Source: Granulicella sp. L56 (GTDB lineage Bacteria > Acidobacteriota > Terriglobia > Terriglobales > Acidobacteriaceae). Taken from it: a DNA stretch of 64,000 bases. The translations under genes were made by a program, and so were the position numbers. The notes below the pieces were generated by a model that made no database searches, was not told where the DNA came from, and was given only the letters and a program-made list of their open reading frames with translations. The stretch spans positions 2,004,438 through 2,068,437 of the forward strand of contig NZ_LMUS01000006.1 in NCBI RefSeq assembly GCF_009765835.1. The letters run 5' to 3'. Positions 44,803 through 53,438 of the stretch are shown piece by piece; within the stretch, counting starts at the first letter, position 1, and the number at the start of each line of letters is the position of its first letter.

Positions 44803-45912
44803 TTACTCAACTTCCCCAAAGCCCGTCCGAATCTTCTCCAGAAATGCCTGCAACTCCTGGGGCAGGGGAGCGTCTATGTCCATAACCTTCTTGCTTTGAG
44901 GGTGGGTAAAGGCCAGATGCGCCGCATGAAGAAAGTTTCGCTCGAGCTCCAGGGCGGTCTCGCCGTCGCCGATGCGGTGCGGCGCGCCATAGAGGTTGTC
45001 GCCAACCACGGGATGCCCCAGCGACTGCATATGCACGCGAATCTGGTGCGTCCGCCCGGTCTCGATGCGAACCTCGACCAGCGTAAACTGGCCATAGTCG
45101 GACTTGATGCGCTCCACAACCTTTACATGTGAGACAGCCGAGCGCCCATCTGGCCGTCGCGTCGTCATTCGTATGCGGCGAACTAAATCGCGCGCAATCG
45201 GCAGGTTGACGGTCGTCTCGTCCTTGGCGACGTGGCCGTGGACCAGCGCGATGTAGGTCTTGGCAATCTCGCGCTGCGAAAACATCTCCCCCAGCTTACG
45301 GTGGGTGCTGTCGTCCTTAGCCACCACGATGATGCCGCTGGTCTGCTTGTCCAGCCGGTGCACGATGCCGGGTCGAAGCTCGCCGCCCACGTCCGACAGC
45401 TTGGCAAAGTGAAAGAGGAGGGCATTGACCAGCGTCCCGCGATTCCGCGCATCCTCGCTCGCGCCCGAACCCGCATGGACCATCATGCCCGCCGGCTTGT
45501 TGATGACGGCAAGGTATTGGTCTTCGTAGAGCACGTCGAGCGGAATGTCCTCGGGAATCGCGTGAAGCGGCGGCGGATGCGGTGCGCCTTCGATCTCGAT
45601 GGACTCGCCTCCGTGCAGCTTGTGCTTCGGCTTGGCGGTCTGGCCATCGACGCGTACCTGGCCGTTTTCAATCAGCATCTGCACCCGCGCCCGGCTGATG
45701 TCCGGGATCGCCTGCGCCAGATACTGGTCGAGCCGCAGTCCGGCAGCCGCTACGTCGGCAGCAAAGGTGCGAATTCCATCTTCCGTCTCATCTTCAATAT
45801 CGAGCACTGGAACAGGTAGGGGTTCAGTCTCTTCGACGCCGCGCGTGGCGCGGTATTCCGCCATGACGGAGCGGCGGCGCTGGCCCTTGGGCAACATATT
45901 TTTAGACGGCAT
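44803..45912 (-). CDS. rluD: RluA/RluD-family 23S rRNA pseudouridine synthase
   Basis: A protein of about 369 residues that isomerises specific uridines in 23S rRNA. The S4 RNA-binding domain (AGLRLDQYLAQAIPDISRAR, about 50-110) precedes the catalytic domain with the invariant HRLDKQTSGIIVVAKD motif and the end block GRTHQIRVHMQSLGHP. The symbol rluD is the best match but RluC-like specificity is not excluded. The ATG at 45912 overlaps the Lgt-like stop by 11 bp; ATGs at 45897 and 45864 are alternatives since the first 40 residues are not conserved and no ribosome site stands out. Confidence 0.88.
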   Translation of the reverse strand: MPSKNMLPKGQRRRSVMAEYRATRGVEETEPLPVPVLDIEDETEDGIRTFAADVAAAGLRLDQYLAQAIPDISRARVQMLIENGQVRVDGQTAKPKHKLHGGESIEIEGAPHPPPLHAIPEDIPLDVLYEDQYLAVINKPAGMMVHAGSGASEDARNRGTLVNALLFHFAKLSDVGGELRPGIVHRLDKQTSGIIVVAKDDSTHRKLGEMFSQREIAKTYIALVHGHVAKDETTVNLPIARDLVRRIRMTTRRPDGRSAVSHVKVVERIKSDYGQFTLVEVRIETGRTHQIRVHMQSLGHPVVGDNLYGAPHRIGDGETALELERNFLHAAHLAFTHPQSKKVMDIDAPLPQELQAFLEKIRTGFGEVE

Positions 45913-46648
45913 CGAACACCAGCTTTCGTGGTCGCAGCCAGATAATTCCAGCCGCAACGATCATTCCTATGGCAACCCACTGAATTGGATCGAGAAGATT
46001 GCCGAGTAGCTCGGCAGACGGGTCGGGCTGACGCAGAAAAGTCAGCAGAAACTGTGCAACCCCACCGGCAGCCAGCGCAAAAGCAGCCGTATCGCCGCGC
46101 CTTTGCCGCCGTCCGAGATGGAGCAAAAGCGCCACCGTCAGCAACACCGCCACAATCGCAGCATACAGGGCTACGGGATGGAGCGGAATTCCTCCCGCGA
46201 TCATCGGCCTGCCCCATGGCAGCGCGGTTACCAGCCCCGGGTCGCTGCCTTCGGCAAAATGCCCCAGCGCAAGAAACGCCCAGATCAGTGTCGCGCAGGG
46301 GGACCACGCATCCAGCGTCGCCATCAGAGGAAGCCGCCGCACTCGCAGGTACAGCACTGTGACAATCCCCGTCAGCAGAAGCCCCAGAGGAGTCAGCGAT
46401 GGGACCGCTAGCAGCAGGATGGGATAGGTCAAAAAAGCGTGCAGGTACATCACCACCAGAAGCACCCGCGAAAGCACGAACGCCGAAAGCAGCACAAACA
46501 GCCCCGCATTCCAGAGCCGGTCGGGACTAAGCCCTGCAATGGCTGCCGTGCGCAAGCTAAGCGCCAGTGCGGCCATAAGTCCCACGGCGGCAAGGACGCC
46601 GAAGGTAGGGAGAGTAATGTGGCCGAAGTGGAGAAGGGTGGGATGCAC
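45902..46648 (-). CDS. Divergent prolipoprotein diacylglyceryl transferase (Lgt)-like protein
   Basis: A 248-residue membrane protein with about seven helices that follows the Lgt layout (N-terminal HPTLLHFGHITLPTFGVLA, mid HPVALYAAIVAVLL, C-terminal FLLTFLRQPD). Lgt adds the diacylglyceryl group to the lipobox Cys of prolipoproteins. Key parts are altered: the HGGLxG segment reads TPLGLLLTG, and the GRIGNFxNxE-type loop reads ALGHFAEGSDPG. It is also shorter than usual (about 260-300). It may be a paralogue with another role or a degenerate copy. The start is GTG (MHPTLLHFG). It is the first gene of a leftward set with rluD. Confidence 0.7.
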   Translation of the reverse strand: MHPTLLHFGHITLPTFGVLAAVGLMAALALSLRTAAIAGLSPDRLWNAGLFVLLSAFVLSRVLLVVMYLHAFLTYPILLLAVPSLTPLGLLLTGIVTVLYLRVRRLPLMATLDAWSPCATLIWAFLALGHFAEGSDPGLVTALPWGRPMIAGGIPLHPVALYAAIVAVLLTVALLLHLGRRQRRGDTAAFALAAGGVAQFLLTFLRQPDPSAELLGNLLDPIQWVAIGMIVAAGIIWLRPRKLVFDAV

Positions 46649-46689
46649 GTCTGAAATTCAGGCAAGGGAAGATTGCCAGTAATAATTAA

Positions 46690-46880
46690 AAGAAGACCGA
46701 CCCGCTGGGCCGTGCGACGAAGCGCTGGTGAACCCGTCCTAAGACGGCGGGACCCTGCCGTGGCTCTTTAGGCATTCCGGACTGGCGGACGTTGCACACC
46801 GAGCCATGTATACGAGTCAAGACCCCTGTTCAATGAATGTTGGTTCAACCAGCGTAGATCGCGCACCTGCTTCGCAGGCC
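46690..46880 (+). ncRNA. Structured RNA candidate (6S-like or acidobacterial RNA), strand tentative
   Basis: A long-range helix joins 46712-46734 (GTGCG ... CGCTGGTGAACC) to 46842-46866 (GGTTCAACCAGCG ... CGCAC) with only small bulges. Inside it, CCGTC-CTAA-GACGG (46734-46747) makes a tight hairpin and TGGCTC (46761-46766) pairs with GAGCCA (46801-46806). A final hairpin CCTGC-TTC-GCAGG lies at 46866-46878. The region of about 190 nt has no ORF and is not adjacent to a terminator-only context. The size and long closing stem recall 6S RNA; acidobacterial RNA families such as Acido-1 are alternatives. The RNA itself is well supported by pairing, its class is not. Confidence 0.5.
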
Positions 46881-47066
46881 GGTTTCTAGGTTGGATGCTA
46901 AACGCGGCGGCGTGGATTAGCAAGTTGACAACACGGCGTAGCATAGATGCGCATTCCGCTGCGTCTCTTCTTCGCGGTGAGTTGTCGAAAAACTTTCATA
47001 CAAATCAATCCCATTCATGAACCTTGATTGCCTATGATGGGTGTGCGTCAAGATGTGCGATTCGCC

Positions 47067-47921
47067 ATGACCTCTAAAGCTTTATCCACGGCCATTTCGC
47101 TGGTTGCATTGATTGGGCTTTCGTCCGCGCTGTGTGCGCAGCAGCCGAAGGCGCCCACGCTGGAAGAGATTCTGCAACGGCTGGAAGCTAATCTGAACCA
47201 CTACGACGCCGGTGTCCCGAGCTTCTTCTGCAATGAGCATGTCATCTCGGAGGTGAAACATGACCTACGGAACGAACATGACCCGCGGAACGAGGATACA
47301 GTCATCGACTCCGTCTTCCGCCTCAAGCGCACCCCCAGCCCCAACCATACAACAACTCTTGTAGAGTCACGCGAGATCAAGACCGTTGACGGCAAGCCAG
47401 CGACTTCACAGGATATGGACGGCCCCACCATGCTTCGTGGATGGTTCGAAGGAGGCCTCGCCCTCGTCTCGTCCAGCCAGACAGCCTGTATGAACTACAC
47501 ATTGCAGGGGACCAAGAAGAACCACCCGGCCGACCCTTATATTGTTCGCTTCGCCACCGTTCTCACTCCCCAGAACACCGCCGACTGTCTTTTACAGGAA
47601 GATAGTAAGGGCCGAGTCTTTATCGATCCTGCATCCATGCAGATCACGCACCTGGAACTCACCACACCGCATCACACCATCATCGAGGGAGACTCATACA
47701 GGTCACCCGTTATAGGTAAGCGGGAGCTCACCATAGACTATGCGCCTGTCCAACTCGACGGCCAGACCTTCTGGATGCCTTCCACGATCACCTTGCATGC
47801 CATCAGCGGCTCCGGATCCTTCCACATGATCGTCTGGTCGTTCCGGGCTACCTATCGCAACTACCACAAGCTTGAAGTCAAATCGCGTATTCTTCCCGGC
47901 TTCGAGAGACCTGCGCACTGA
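47067..47921 (+). CDS. Hypothetical secreted protein
   Basis: I do not recognise a named family. The product has a signal peptide (MTSKALSTAISLVALIGLSS to LCAQQ) and about 260 mature residues with the segment LEANLNHYDAGVPSFFCNEH, two further Cys (TACMNYTL and TADCLLQE) that may pair, and a beta-rich second half (GKRELTIDYAPVQLDGQTFW, HMIVWSFRATYRNYHKLEV). This resembles outer-membrane lipoprotein-sorting-type beta folds seen in many acidobacterial hypothetical proteins. ATG codons at 47034 and 47037 are alternative starts. It is a single-gene unit preceded by the RNA candidate. Confidence 0.6.
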   Translation: MTSKALSTAISLVALIGLSSALCAQQPKAPTLEEILQRLEANLNHYDAGVPSFFCNEHVISEVKHDLRNEHDPRNEDTVIDSVFRLKRTPSPNHTTTLVESREIKTVDGKPATSQDMDGPTMLRGWFEGGLALVSSSQTACMNYTLQGTKKNHPADPYIVRFATVLTPQNTADCLLQEDSKGRVFIDPASMQITHLELTTPHHTIIEGDSYRSPVIGKRELTIDYAPVQLDGQTFWMPSTITLHAISGSGSFHMIVWSFRATYRNYHKLEVKSRILPGFERPAH

Positions 47922-48225
47922 CTTGGCGCCATCAATTCTAACGATGACACTGCATGTGCTTTGAGCAAGAACTAATCGTGATCGAACTGCCTGAAATGTT
48001 GGCTGTTCGGACATCACTTCCGTTTGGCGATAACAGAGCAATGCACGTTTCCAAGGATGGATTCTTCTCGAATCACGCATTGGCGATTTATCACTCGTCG
48101 TTCTTCACCGAAATACCTGCTGCCTCGTGTTGGACGGAGATCTTCTCCTAATCGCCAAAACCGTCCAAGCATTTTTGACCTGACTCGACGATCACATTCG
48201 ATATAGACTCATTCCGACGAATTTT
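47922..48225. other. Intergenic region without recognised features
   Basis: About 300 bp between two rightward genes. I see no supported ORF, repeat or stable hairpin; the last 60 bp should contain the promoter of the ThuA-like gene. Confidence 0.4.
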
Positions 48226-49659
48226 ATGAGACATAGATTAATCGCAACAACTTGTATCTCGACTGGCGCTGTGCTGCTCGCATTCGGTATCACGGGCTTA
48301 CGAGCGCAGGGACCGAGCGGTGGCCGAACAGCTCAGGCGCTATTTGCTGCCCTCGACACCCATCAGGATGGAACGCTGACACGGCCCGAACTGGAGTCTG
48401 GCTTCAGCTCCTGGTTTACAGCCTGGGACAACACAAAGAGCGGAACTCTCACCCAGTCTCAGATTTTGGCTGGAATCAGCAAGTTGCTGCCGGCGCCGCC
48501 CGCCGTGAAACCCGGGCAAGCCAACACTTTCAATCCGGCCGGTAACTCGACGCCGATCCCGGTATCGCAAGCTGCTGTGGACGCCATGATGGCAGCTTTA
48601 CCGACTATCCCTGGTAGCAAGCCGATACACGAACGCAGAGTGCTGGTGCTGGCCCATACGGGCGCGGGAGGGTTCGTGCATGCCTCCATCCCGCTGGCTG
48701 CGAAGACGGTAGAAGCACTGGGGAACCAGGGCGGTTTATGGACCACAACCGTCACTTACGACGCTGCGGATATCAATACCGATAATCTCAAGAAATACGA
48801 CGCCATTTTCCTGGACAGCACCACTGCGTGTTTTCTTGACGATCCGAATCCCACCGTGACGGCCGCGCGGCGAGCGGCATTCCTGGATTTCGTGAGAGGT
48901 GGAAAGGGCGTTGCCGGGATACACGCGGCGACAGACTCGTATCACACCGATTGCCTGGCAAGCGAGGCTGCTGCAAAGAATGACAGTCCCGGACGGAATC
49001 TAGGGGCGTTGGTTTTAGCATCCCGACTCGTCACAGCAGCCGACAAGGATAACGACGAAACCGTCAGCCGGCAGGAGTGGGCCGCACTTGCCGATAATTG
49101 GTTCCAGAAGTTGGATACCGGCAATACGGGTAAGATCACCCGCGCCGATTTCGTGGCGCATTTCAATTCATTGTTACCCCCACCGGACATGCGTAGTCTG
49201 CACCTGGAATCGAAGCCTGTACAGCAATGGCCGGAGTTCAACAAGCTGATTGGCGGCTACTTCAAATTTCACTGGCCCGATCCGCAACTGATTACTGTCA
49301 AGATCGATGACCCGAACAGTCCTTTGACAGCCATGTTCCATGGCAAGGAGTTCGAGATCCATGACGAGACATATACCTTCGAGCAGGATTCGTTCTCGCG
49401 GAAAAACGTCCATGTATTGACGAGTATTGACTACGGCAAGATGAGCGCTGCAGATAAAGCAAAGGAAGTGAATCCGCGAACCGATGGCGATTATGCCTTG
49501 AGCTATATTCGCCGCGAGGGCAAGGGACGAGTTTTCTACGAAGGGCACGGCCACAGTGATCGGGTGTACTCCATGACGCCGATGCTGGAACACATTCGAG
49601 CTGGGATTCAATACGCGCTTGGCGACCTAAAAGCAGATGACAGCCCCTCAATGAAATAA
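48226..49659 (+). CDS. Secreted ThuA-like protein with two EF-hand pairs
   Basis: A 477-residue exported protein. After the signal peptide (about 1-28, ending TGLRAQ) come two EF-hand loops (DTHQDGTLTRPE and DNTKSGTLTQSQ, about 43-80). The ThuA (trehalose-utilisation-like, glutamine-amidotransferase-fold) domain starts near residue 140 (RRVLVLAHTGAGGFVH) and contains KYDAIFLDSTTACF and GGKGVAGIHAATDSYHT. It is interrupted at about 262-310 by a second EF-hand pair (DKDNDETVSRQE and DTGNTGKITRAD), then resumes (WPEFNKLIGGYFKFHWPD) to the end (GKGRVFYEGHGHSDRVY). EF hands suggest calcium binding. ThuA-domain proteins are tied to sugar metabolism, but the reaction is not known. The gene stands alone. 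Confidence 0.85.
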   Translation: MRHRLIATTCISTGAVLLAFGITGLRAQGPSGGRTAQALFAALDTHQDGTLTRPELESGFSSWFTAWDNTKSGTLTQSQILAGISKLLPAPPAVKPGQANTFNPAGNSTPIPVSQAAVDAMMAALPTIPGSKPIHERRVLVLAHTGAGGFVHASIPLAAKTVEALGNQGGLWTTTVTYDAADINTDNLKKYDAIFLDSTTACFLDDPNPTVTAARRAAFLDFVRGGKGVAGIHAATDSYHTDCLASEAAAKNDSPGRNLGALVLASRLVTAADKDNDETVSRQEWAALADNWFQKLDTGNTGKITRADFVAHFNSLLPPPDMRSLHLESKPVQQWPEFNKLIGGYFKFHWPDPQLITVKIDDPNSPLTAMFHGKEFEIHDETYTFEQDSFSRKNVHVLTSIDYGKMSAADKAKEVNPRTDGDYALSYIRREGKGRVFYEGHGHSDRVYSMTPMLEHIRAGIQYALGDLKADDSPSMK

Positions 49660-49856
49660 GCAGTCGGCTGAAAATAACCAGGCAAGAATGTACTGCACTT
49701 TACTCTGAAGTACGTTCGGAATTGTTATTTGCGGAAATTTCGCCAAATCTCGATTGACGAGAACAGGCCAATGTACTCCTCGAGCAAAGGTGAGATCTGG
49801 GTCGATTTCCATTGGGCTGGCGGGGCCGGTCAAATTATGGTTCAAATGACATAAAT

Positions 49857-50492
49857 TTATTTTTGCTTGGTAGCCACGAGAGCTTTCATCGCGAGGCTCT
49901 CAGGCGTTTCCAGCTCCTCGAGTCCCTCGATAATCCCAGCGCGGTCGCGTTCCGACCGGTTCTGGCTGGCCTTCCATTTGCCCTCGATGCGCTCGATGGG
50001 CAGCTCCAGTCCGACGATCCCTTTCAACAACGACTCAACATAGTCAGCAGGCGCATCGCTGACCTGCCATGGAGTTGGGAATGTAGATTCATGGACCGTA
50101 GTTAGCGCGTTGAGATGCTCGAGGAGCCACGCAGGGTCTTCAATCACCTTTAGATGTCCATAAACATGGACGACGGCATAGTTCCACGTCGGCACAACTT
50201 TGCCAGTCTCTTCCTTCTCCGCGTACCACGATGGAGTGATGTAATGCTCCGGGCCGGAGAAGATGGCCAAAGCCTCGACCGCAGGCTGGAAGTCGCGCCA
50301 CTGCTTGTTTGCGCGGGAGAGATGCCCCTTCAACAGTCCGTGCGTCCCCAATTTGCGTTCGAGCACCATCGGAAGATGCGACGCGAAGAGGCCGGAGGAA
50401 GTCATCGTGACCAGCGATGCCAGCGGATGCGACTCAATCAGATCGTGCAGCACTTCGAGCCGGTTCTCTTCGTTGGCCTTGGGGATATACAC
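49857..50492 (-). CDS. PaiB-family FMN-binding protein
   Basis: A 211-residue member of the PaiB/FMN-binding negative transcriptional regulator family, with a split-barrel flavin-binding fold. Typical blocks are MYIPKANEENRLEVLHDLIE, ASHLPMVLERKLGTHGLLKGH, ITPSWYAEKEETGKVVPTWN and YAVVHVYGHL. Members were first described as repressors of sporulation and protease genes in Bacillus, but most are of unknown role. It follows zapA by 36 bp in the same direction and may be the last gene of the pheT-zapB-zapA transcript. Confidence 0.9.
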   Translation of the reverse strand: MYIPKANEENRLEVLHDLIESHPLASLVTMTSSGLFASHLPMVLERKLGTHGLLKGHLSRANKQWRDFQPAVEALAIFSGPEHYITPSWYAEKEETGKVVPTWNYAVVHVYGHLKVIEDPAWLLEHLNALTTVHESTFPTPWQVSDAPADYVESLLKGIVGLELPIERIEGKWKASQNRSERDRAGIIEGLEELETPESLAMKALVATKQK

Positions 50493-50528
50493 GCAGGCTC
50501 CTCTTTTGCCGAGGCAGTGGGCAGGAAA

Positions 50529-50879
50529 CTAGCCGGCCTTGCGCTCTTCCAGAACTTCGTCCAGCAGCCCCGCCAGCGATCCCGCGCGCGAACGCATCGA
50601 GACCTGCGACTGCGACAGGCTTCCGGCGAGTACGTCCTGGCGCTGCCGCGCGGTGCACAGCTCGTCTGCGATGTTCAGCGCTGCCAGCACCGCGACGCGC
50701 AGGCTATCGACCGTGCCGCCATGCGCCGAGACCGCGCGCATCTTGGCATCGACCATATGAGCGAGCTGCTCGATATAGGCCGGGTCCGTCCCACGCAGGT
50801 TATAGATCTGGTCGTAGATCTCGACGGCGATGGACTGGCTTTCGGCCTGCTGTTCCGGGACTTCGACTGTCTGCTCCAT
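50529..50879 (-). CDS. zapA: Cell-division protein ZapA
   Basis: A 116-residue ZapA, which cross-links FtsZ filaments at the division ring. The N-terminal strand-helix region VEIYDQIYNLRGTDPAYIEQ and LAHMVDAKMRAVS match the family, followed by a coiled-coil dimerisation helix (LAALNIADELCTARQRQDV). AAGGAGCAGCG is a good ribosome-binding site. It lies after a ZapB-like coiled-coil gene and pheT, an arrangement (pheT-zapA) seen in many bacteria. Confidence 0.9.
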   Translation of the reverse strand: MEQTVEVPEQQAESQSIAVEIYDQIYNLRGTDPAYIEQLAHMVDAKMRAVSAHGGTVDSLRVAVLAALNIADELCTARQRQDVLAGSLSQSQVSMRSRAGSLAGLLDEVLEERKAG

Positions 50880-50924
50880 CGCTGCTCCTTGTCAAATTCG
50901 GTTAGAGGAGTTCATCAAATTGAG

Positions 50925-51182
50925 TTAGAGGAGTTCGTCCATCTGTTGCAGCATCTTCTCGACCCGCTGGCGCACTGTATCGCGTTCCTTGGTCAGCGTG
51001 TTGAGCTGCGACTCGACGGCAATCTGGGCAGTGAGCTGGGATTCAAGCTGTTCATTCAGGGATGCAACCTGGGCTTCGGCAGCAGCGCGGGCCTCGCGCT
51101 CCCGCTTGACGATCTCGACGGCACGAAGGACTTTTTGCTCAAGCGCCTGAAACTCATCGACGCTGATAGTAGATGTACTCAT
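50925..51182 (-). CDS. ZapB-like coiled-coil protein
   Basis: An 85-residue, almost wholly helical coiled-coil protein (EFQALEQKVLRAVEIVKRER, then EAQVASLNEQLESQL, VRQRVEKMLQQMDELL). Size, composition and position next to zapA suggest a ZapB-like divisome factor that links ZapA to the Z-ring, but there is no diagnostic motif, so the name is inference. The ATG at 51182 (MSTSTISVDEF) starts the coiled coil; the longer open frame upstream has no support. Confidence 0.65.
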   Translation of the reverse strand: MSTSTISVDEFQALEQKVLRAVEIVKREREARAAAEAQVASLNEQLESQLTAQIAVESQLNTLTKERDTVRQRVEKMLQQMDELL

Positions 51183-51304
51183 ATTCTTAAAGTATAGACG
51201 GCAGCAGCGTGGATTTTGTTGGGGAAATCCTGTGTGGAATCTATGTGGATGCCTGCCGCTTTCACTGCAAACACTTGCAGCAGACAATGGAAAATACTTC
51301 GACT

Positions 51305-53389
51305 CTAAAGCCCCGGAGCGCGAATCGTCCCGCCCAGCTTGGTCAGCGCTGCGATGATATCGCTCCACCACGTCGTCAACTCGTCCTCCCGCAGCGTGCG
51401 CTCGTTCGACTGAAACACGCACTTCAGCAGGATCGCGTAGTAATCCGGTGGCACTGACTTACCCTTCGCATCGCGAAAGATCTCGGTCGGAGCGAGTTTT
51501 TGCAACTCAGGAATCCCCAGCGCGCGAATCGCTGCGGCAATCGTCTGCCACTGCATCGAGTCAGGAAAGGTGAACGAAAAGTCGCGCTCGACCGCTTGAA
51601 ACCGCGAGATCTCACGCGCCGTTACCTGGCGCAAGGGAATCGCATACAGCTTGTCGAGGTCAATCTGCGCCAGATAAACCGGCTGTCGCAGCTTGCGCCG
51701 GGCTGTCTCTGAAGCGGACAACTCACCAAACTGAGCGATGGGTTCGCCATTCAATAGGGCTGTGGCACTCCGTCCTGCCTGCAACCAAACCGGAGCATCG
51801 GCCGTAAAAGCAACCTCGCCACCGGCAAACAGCAAGAGCAGCGACTCGATCACGCCCTTCAGCTCAAACACCGGCGCATCCGCCGCTGCGTGCAGCGAAG
51901 TCGCCGCCACCGCTCCCGTCAGCCCCAGCGAAAGCGAAGCCGACTCTACGACCTCATCTGTTCCGCTAGTAAAGATCGCGCCCTGCTCAAACAACCTCAC
52001 CGTTGGCACATCGCGGTTTAGATTGTGCGCCAGCATGGTCAACATCCCCGGCACCAGCGAAGGCCGCAGCAGCGCTGCCTCCTCCGACAAGGGATTTTCC
52101 ATCGCGACCGTCCCCTTGCCTGGTGCGCCAAATAAATCGCTATCTGCCCGCGAGGCAAACGTGCTCGAGATTGATTCGCTGAATCCCAGCGCCAACAGCC
52201 GCTCGCTCACCGCAGCCTCAGCGGCGGCCACAGGATGAGCAATGACAATGCCCGGAGTCGGCAGCGTATTGGCAAATCCGTTATAGCCATAAACCCGCGC
52301 CACCTCTTCGATCAGGTCGATCTCGCGCTCCAGATCGAGCCGCCAGCTTGGCAGCTTCGCCGCGAACGCATCTTCAGAGGTCGCCGTCAGCTCACAGCCC
52401 AACGCCGCCAGATACCGTGCCACAATCTCCTTCGTGATTCCCTCAGGGGCAATCGTCGTTCCGAGATGCCGCTGCACCTGCTTCACCGAAAGCGCAATCG
52501 GCGCACGATCAGCCGTCTTCGCCGCAGCCGCCGGAATTACTACATCTACCAGCCCGCCCTCGACCTGGCCTCCGCTCTCGAGAATCAGCCGCGAGACCAG
52601 CGCATTCGCCACCGGAGCAGCGTTGAAGTCCGCGCCACGCTCAAAGCGGTGCGAGGCGTCCGTGTGCAGCATATGCCGCCGCGAGCTGCGCCGAATACTC
52701 GCCGGATCGAACCACGCCGCCTCCACCAGAATATTCTTCGTCTCGTGCGTAATCATGGAGTCCCAGCCGCCCATCACGCCTGCCAGTGCCAGCGCCTTCT
52801 TCTCATCGGCCACGACCAGATCGTCGGTCTCGAGCGTCCGCTCGGTCCCATCCAGCAGCCGCAGCTTCTCGCCCTTGCGCGCCAGCCGCACCACGATGCC
52901 GCCTTCGATCTTGTCCAGATCGAAAGCATGCGTGGGATGCCCCATCCCCATCAGTACAAAGTTGCTCGCGTCCACCGCATTCGAGATCTGCTTCTGCCCC
53001 AGCAGGCCAAAGTATTCGGCAATGCGCCCCGTACTTGGAGCAATCGTCACATTGCGCAACACCCGCGCCGTAAACCGCCCGCAGAACTCCGGCGCCTCAA
53101 TCCGTACCGGAAAAGCCTTCGCTCCTGCCACCGTTGCAGGCAACGTCTCATCCAGCGAAGTCAGCGGCAGGTTATAGATCGTCGCCGCCTCCCGCGCAAT
53201 GCCGTAGTGATTCATCGCATCGACGCGGTTGGTCGTAATGTCCATCTCGAACAGGTGGCCATTGCCTTCGCCAAGGTCGTGTACGCCTTCCACGGCGATG
53301 CCGCGAAGCGTCAAGTCATCGGCCAATTGCCGGTCAGAGACGGAAAGTGAGGGCAGGTAAGCGCGGAGCCAGCTTGTAAGAATCTTCAT
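51305..53389 (-). CDS. pheT: Phenylalanyl-tRNA synthetase beta subunit, short form
   Basis: A 694-residue PheT, about 100 residues shorter than usual (about 790-800). The N-terminal LRAYLPSLSVSDRQLADDLT runs straight into FEMDITTNRVDAMNHYGIAR; the EMAP/tRNA-binding OB domain that normally sits at about 40-150 is missing. The B3/B4 editing domain (GRFTARVL, KQISNAVDASNFVLMGMGHP), the B5 domain, the catalytic-like module and the C-terminal FDX-ACB anticodon-binding domain (SRFQAVERDFSFTFPDSMQW) are present. It would form the alpha2-beta2 enzyme with PheS, whose gene lies 1.7 kb upstream rather than adjacent. Confidence 0.94.
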   Translation of the reverse strand: MKILTSWLRAYLPSLSVSDRQLADDLTLRGIAVEGVHDLGEGNGHLFEMDITTNRVDAMNHYGIAREAATIYNLPLTSLDETLPATVAGAKAFPVRIEAPEFCGRFTARVLRNVTIAPSTGRIAEYFGLLGQKQISNAVDASNFVLMGMGHPTHAFDLDKIEGGIVVRLARKGEKLRLLDGTERTLETDDLVVADEKKALALAGVMGGWDSMITHETKNILVEAAWFDPASIRRSSRRHMLHTDASHRFERGADFNAAPVANALVSRLILESGGQVEGGLVDVVIPAAAAKTADRAPIALSVKQVQRHLGTTIAPEGITKEIVARYLAALGCELTATSEDAFAAKLPSWRLDLEREIDLIEEVARVYGYNGFANTLPTPGIVIAHPVAAAEAAVSERLLALGFSESISSTFASRADSDLFGAPGKGTVAMENPLSEEAALLRPSLVPGMLTMLAHNLNRDVPTVRLFEQGAIFTSGTDEVVESASLSLGLTGAVAATSLHAAADAPVFELKGVIESLLLLFAGGEVAFTADAPVWLQAGRSATALLNGEPIAQFGELSASETARRKLRQPVYLAQIDLDKLYAIPLRQVTAREISRFQAVERDFSFTFPDSMQWQTIAAAIRALGIPELQKLAPTEIFRDAKGKSVPPDYYAILLKCVFQSNERTLREDELTTWWSDIIAALTKLGGTIRAPGL

Positions 53390-53438
53390 GGTGGACGCTC
53401 TCTAGTCTAAATGTTGAGCCGTCCCTGCCCTATCCGGA

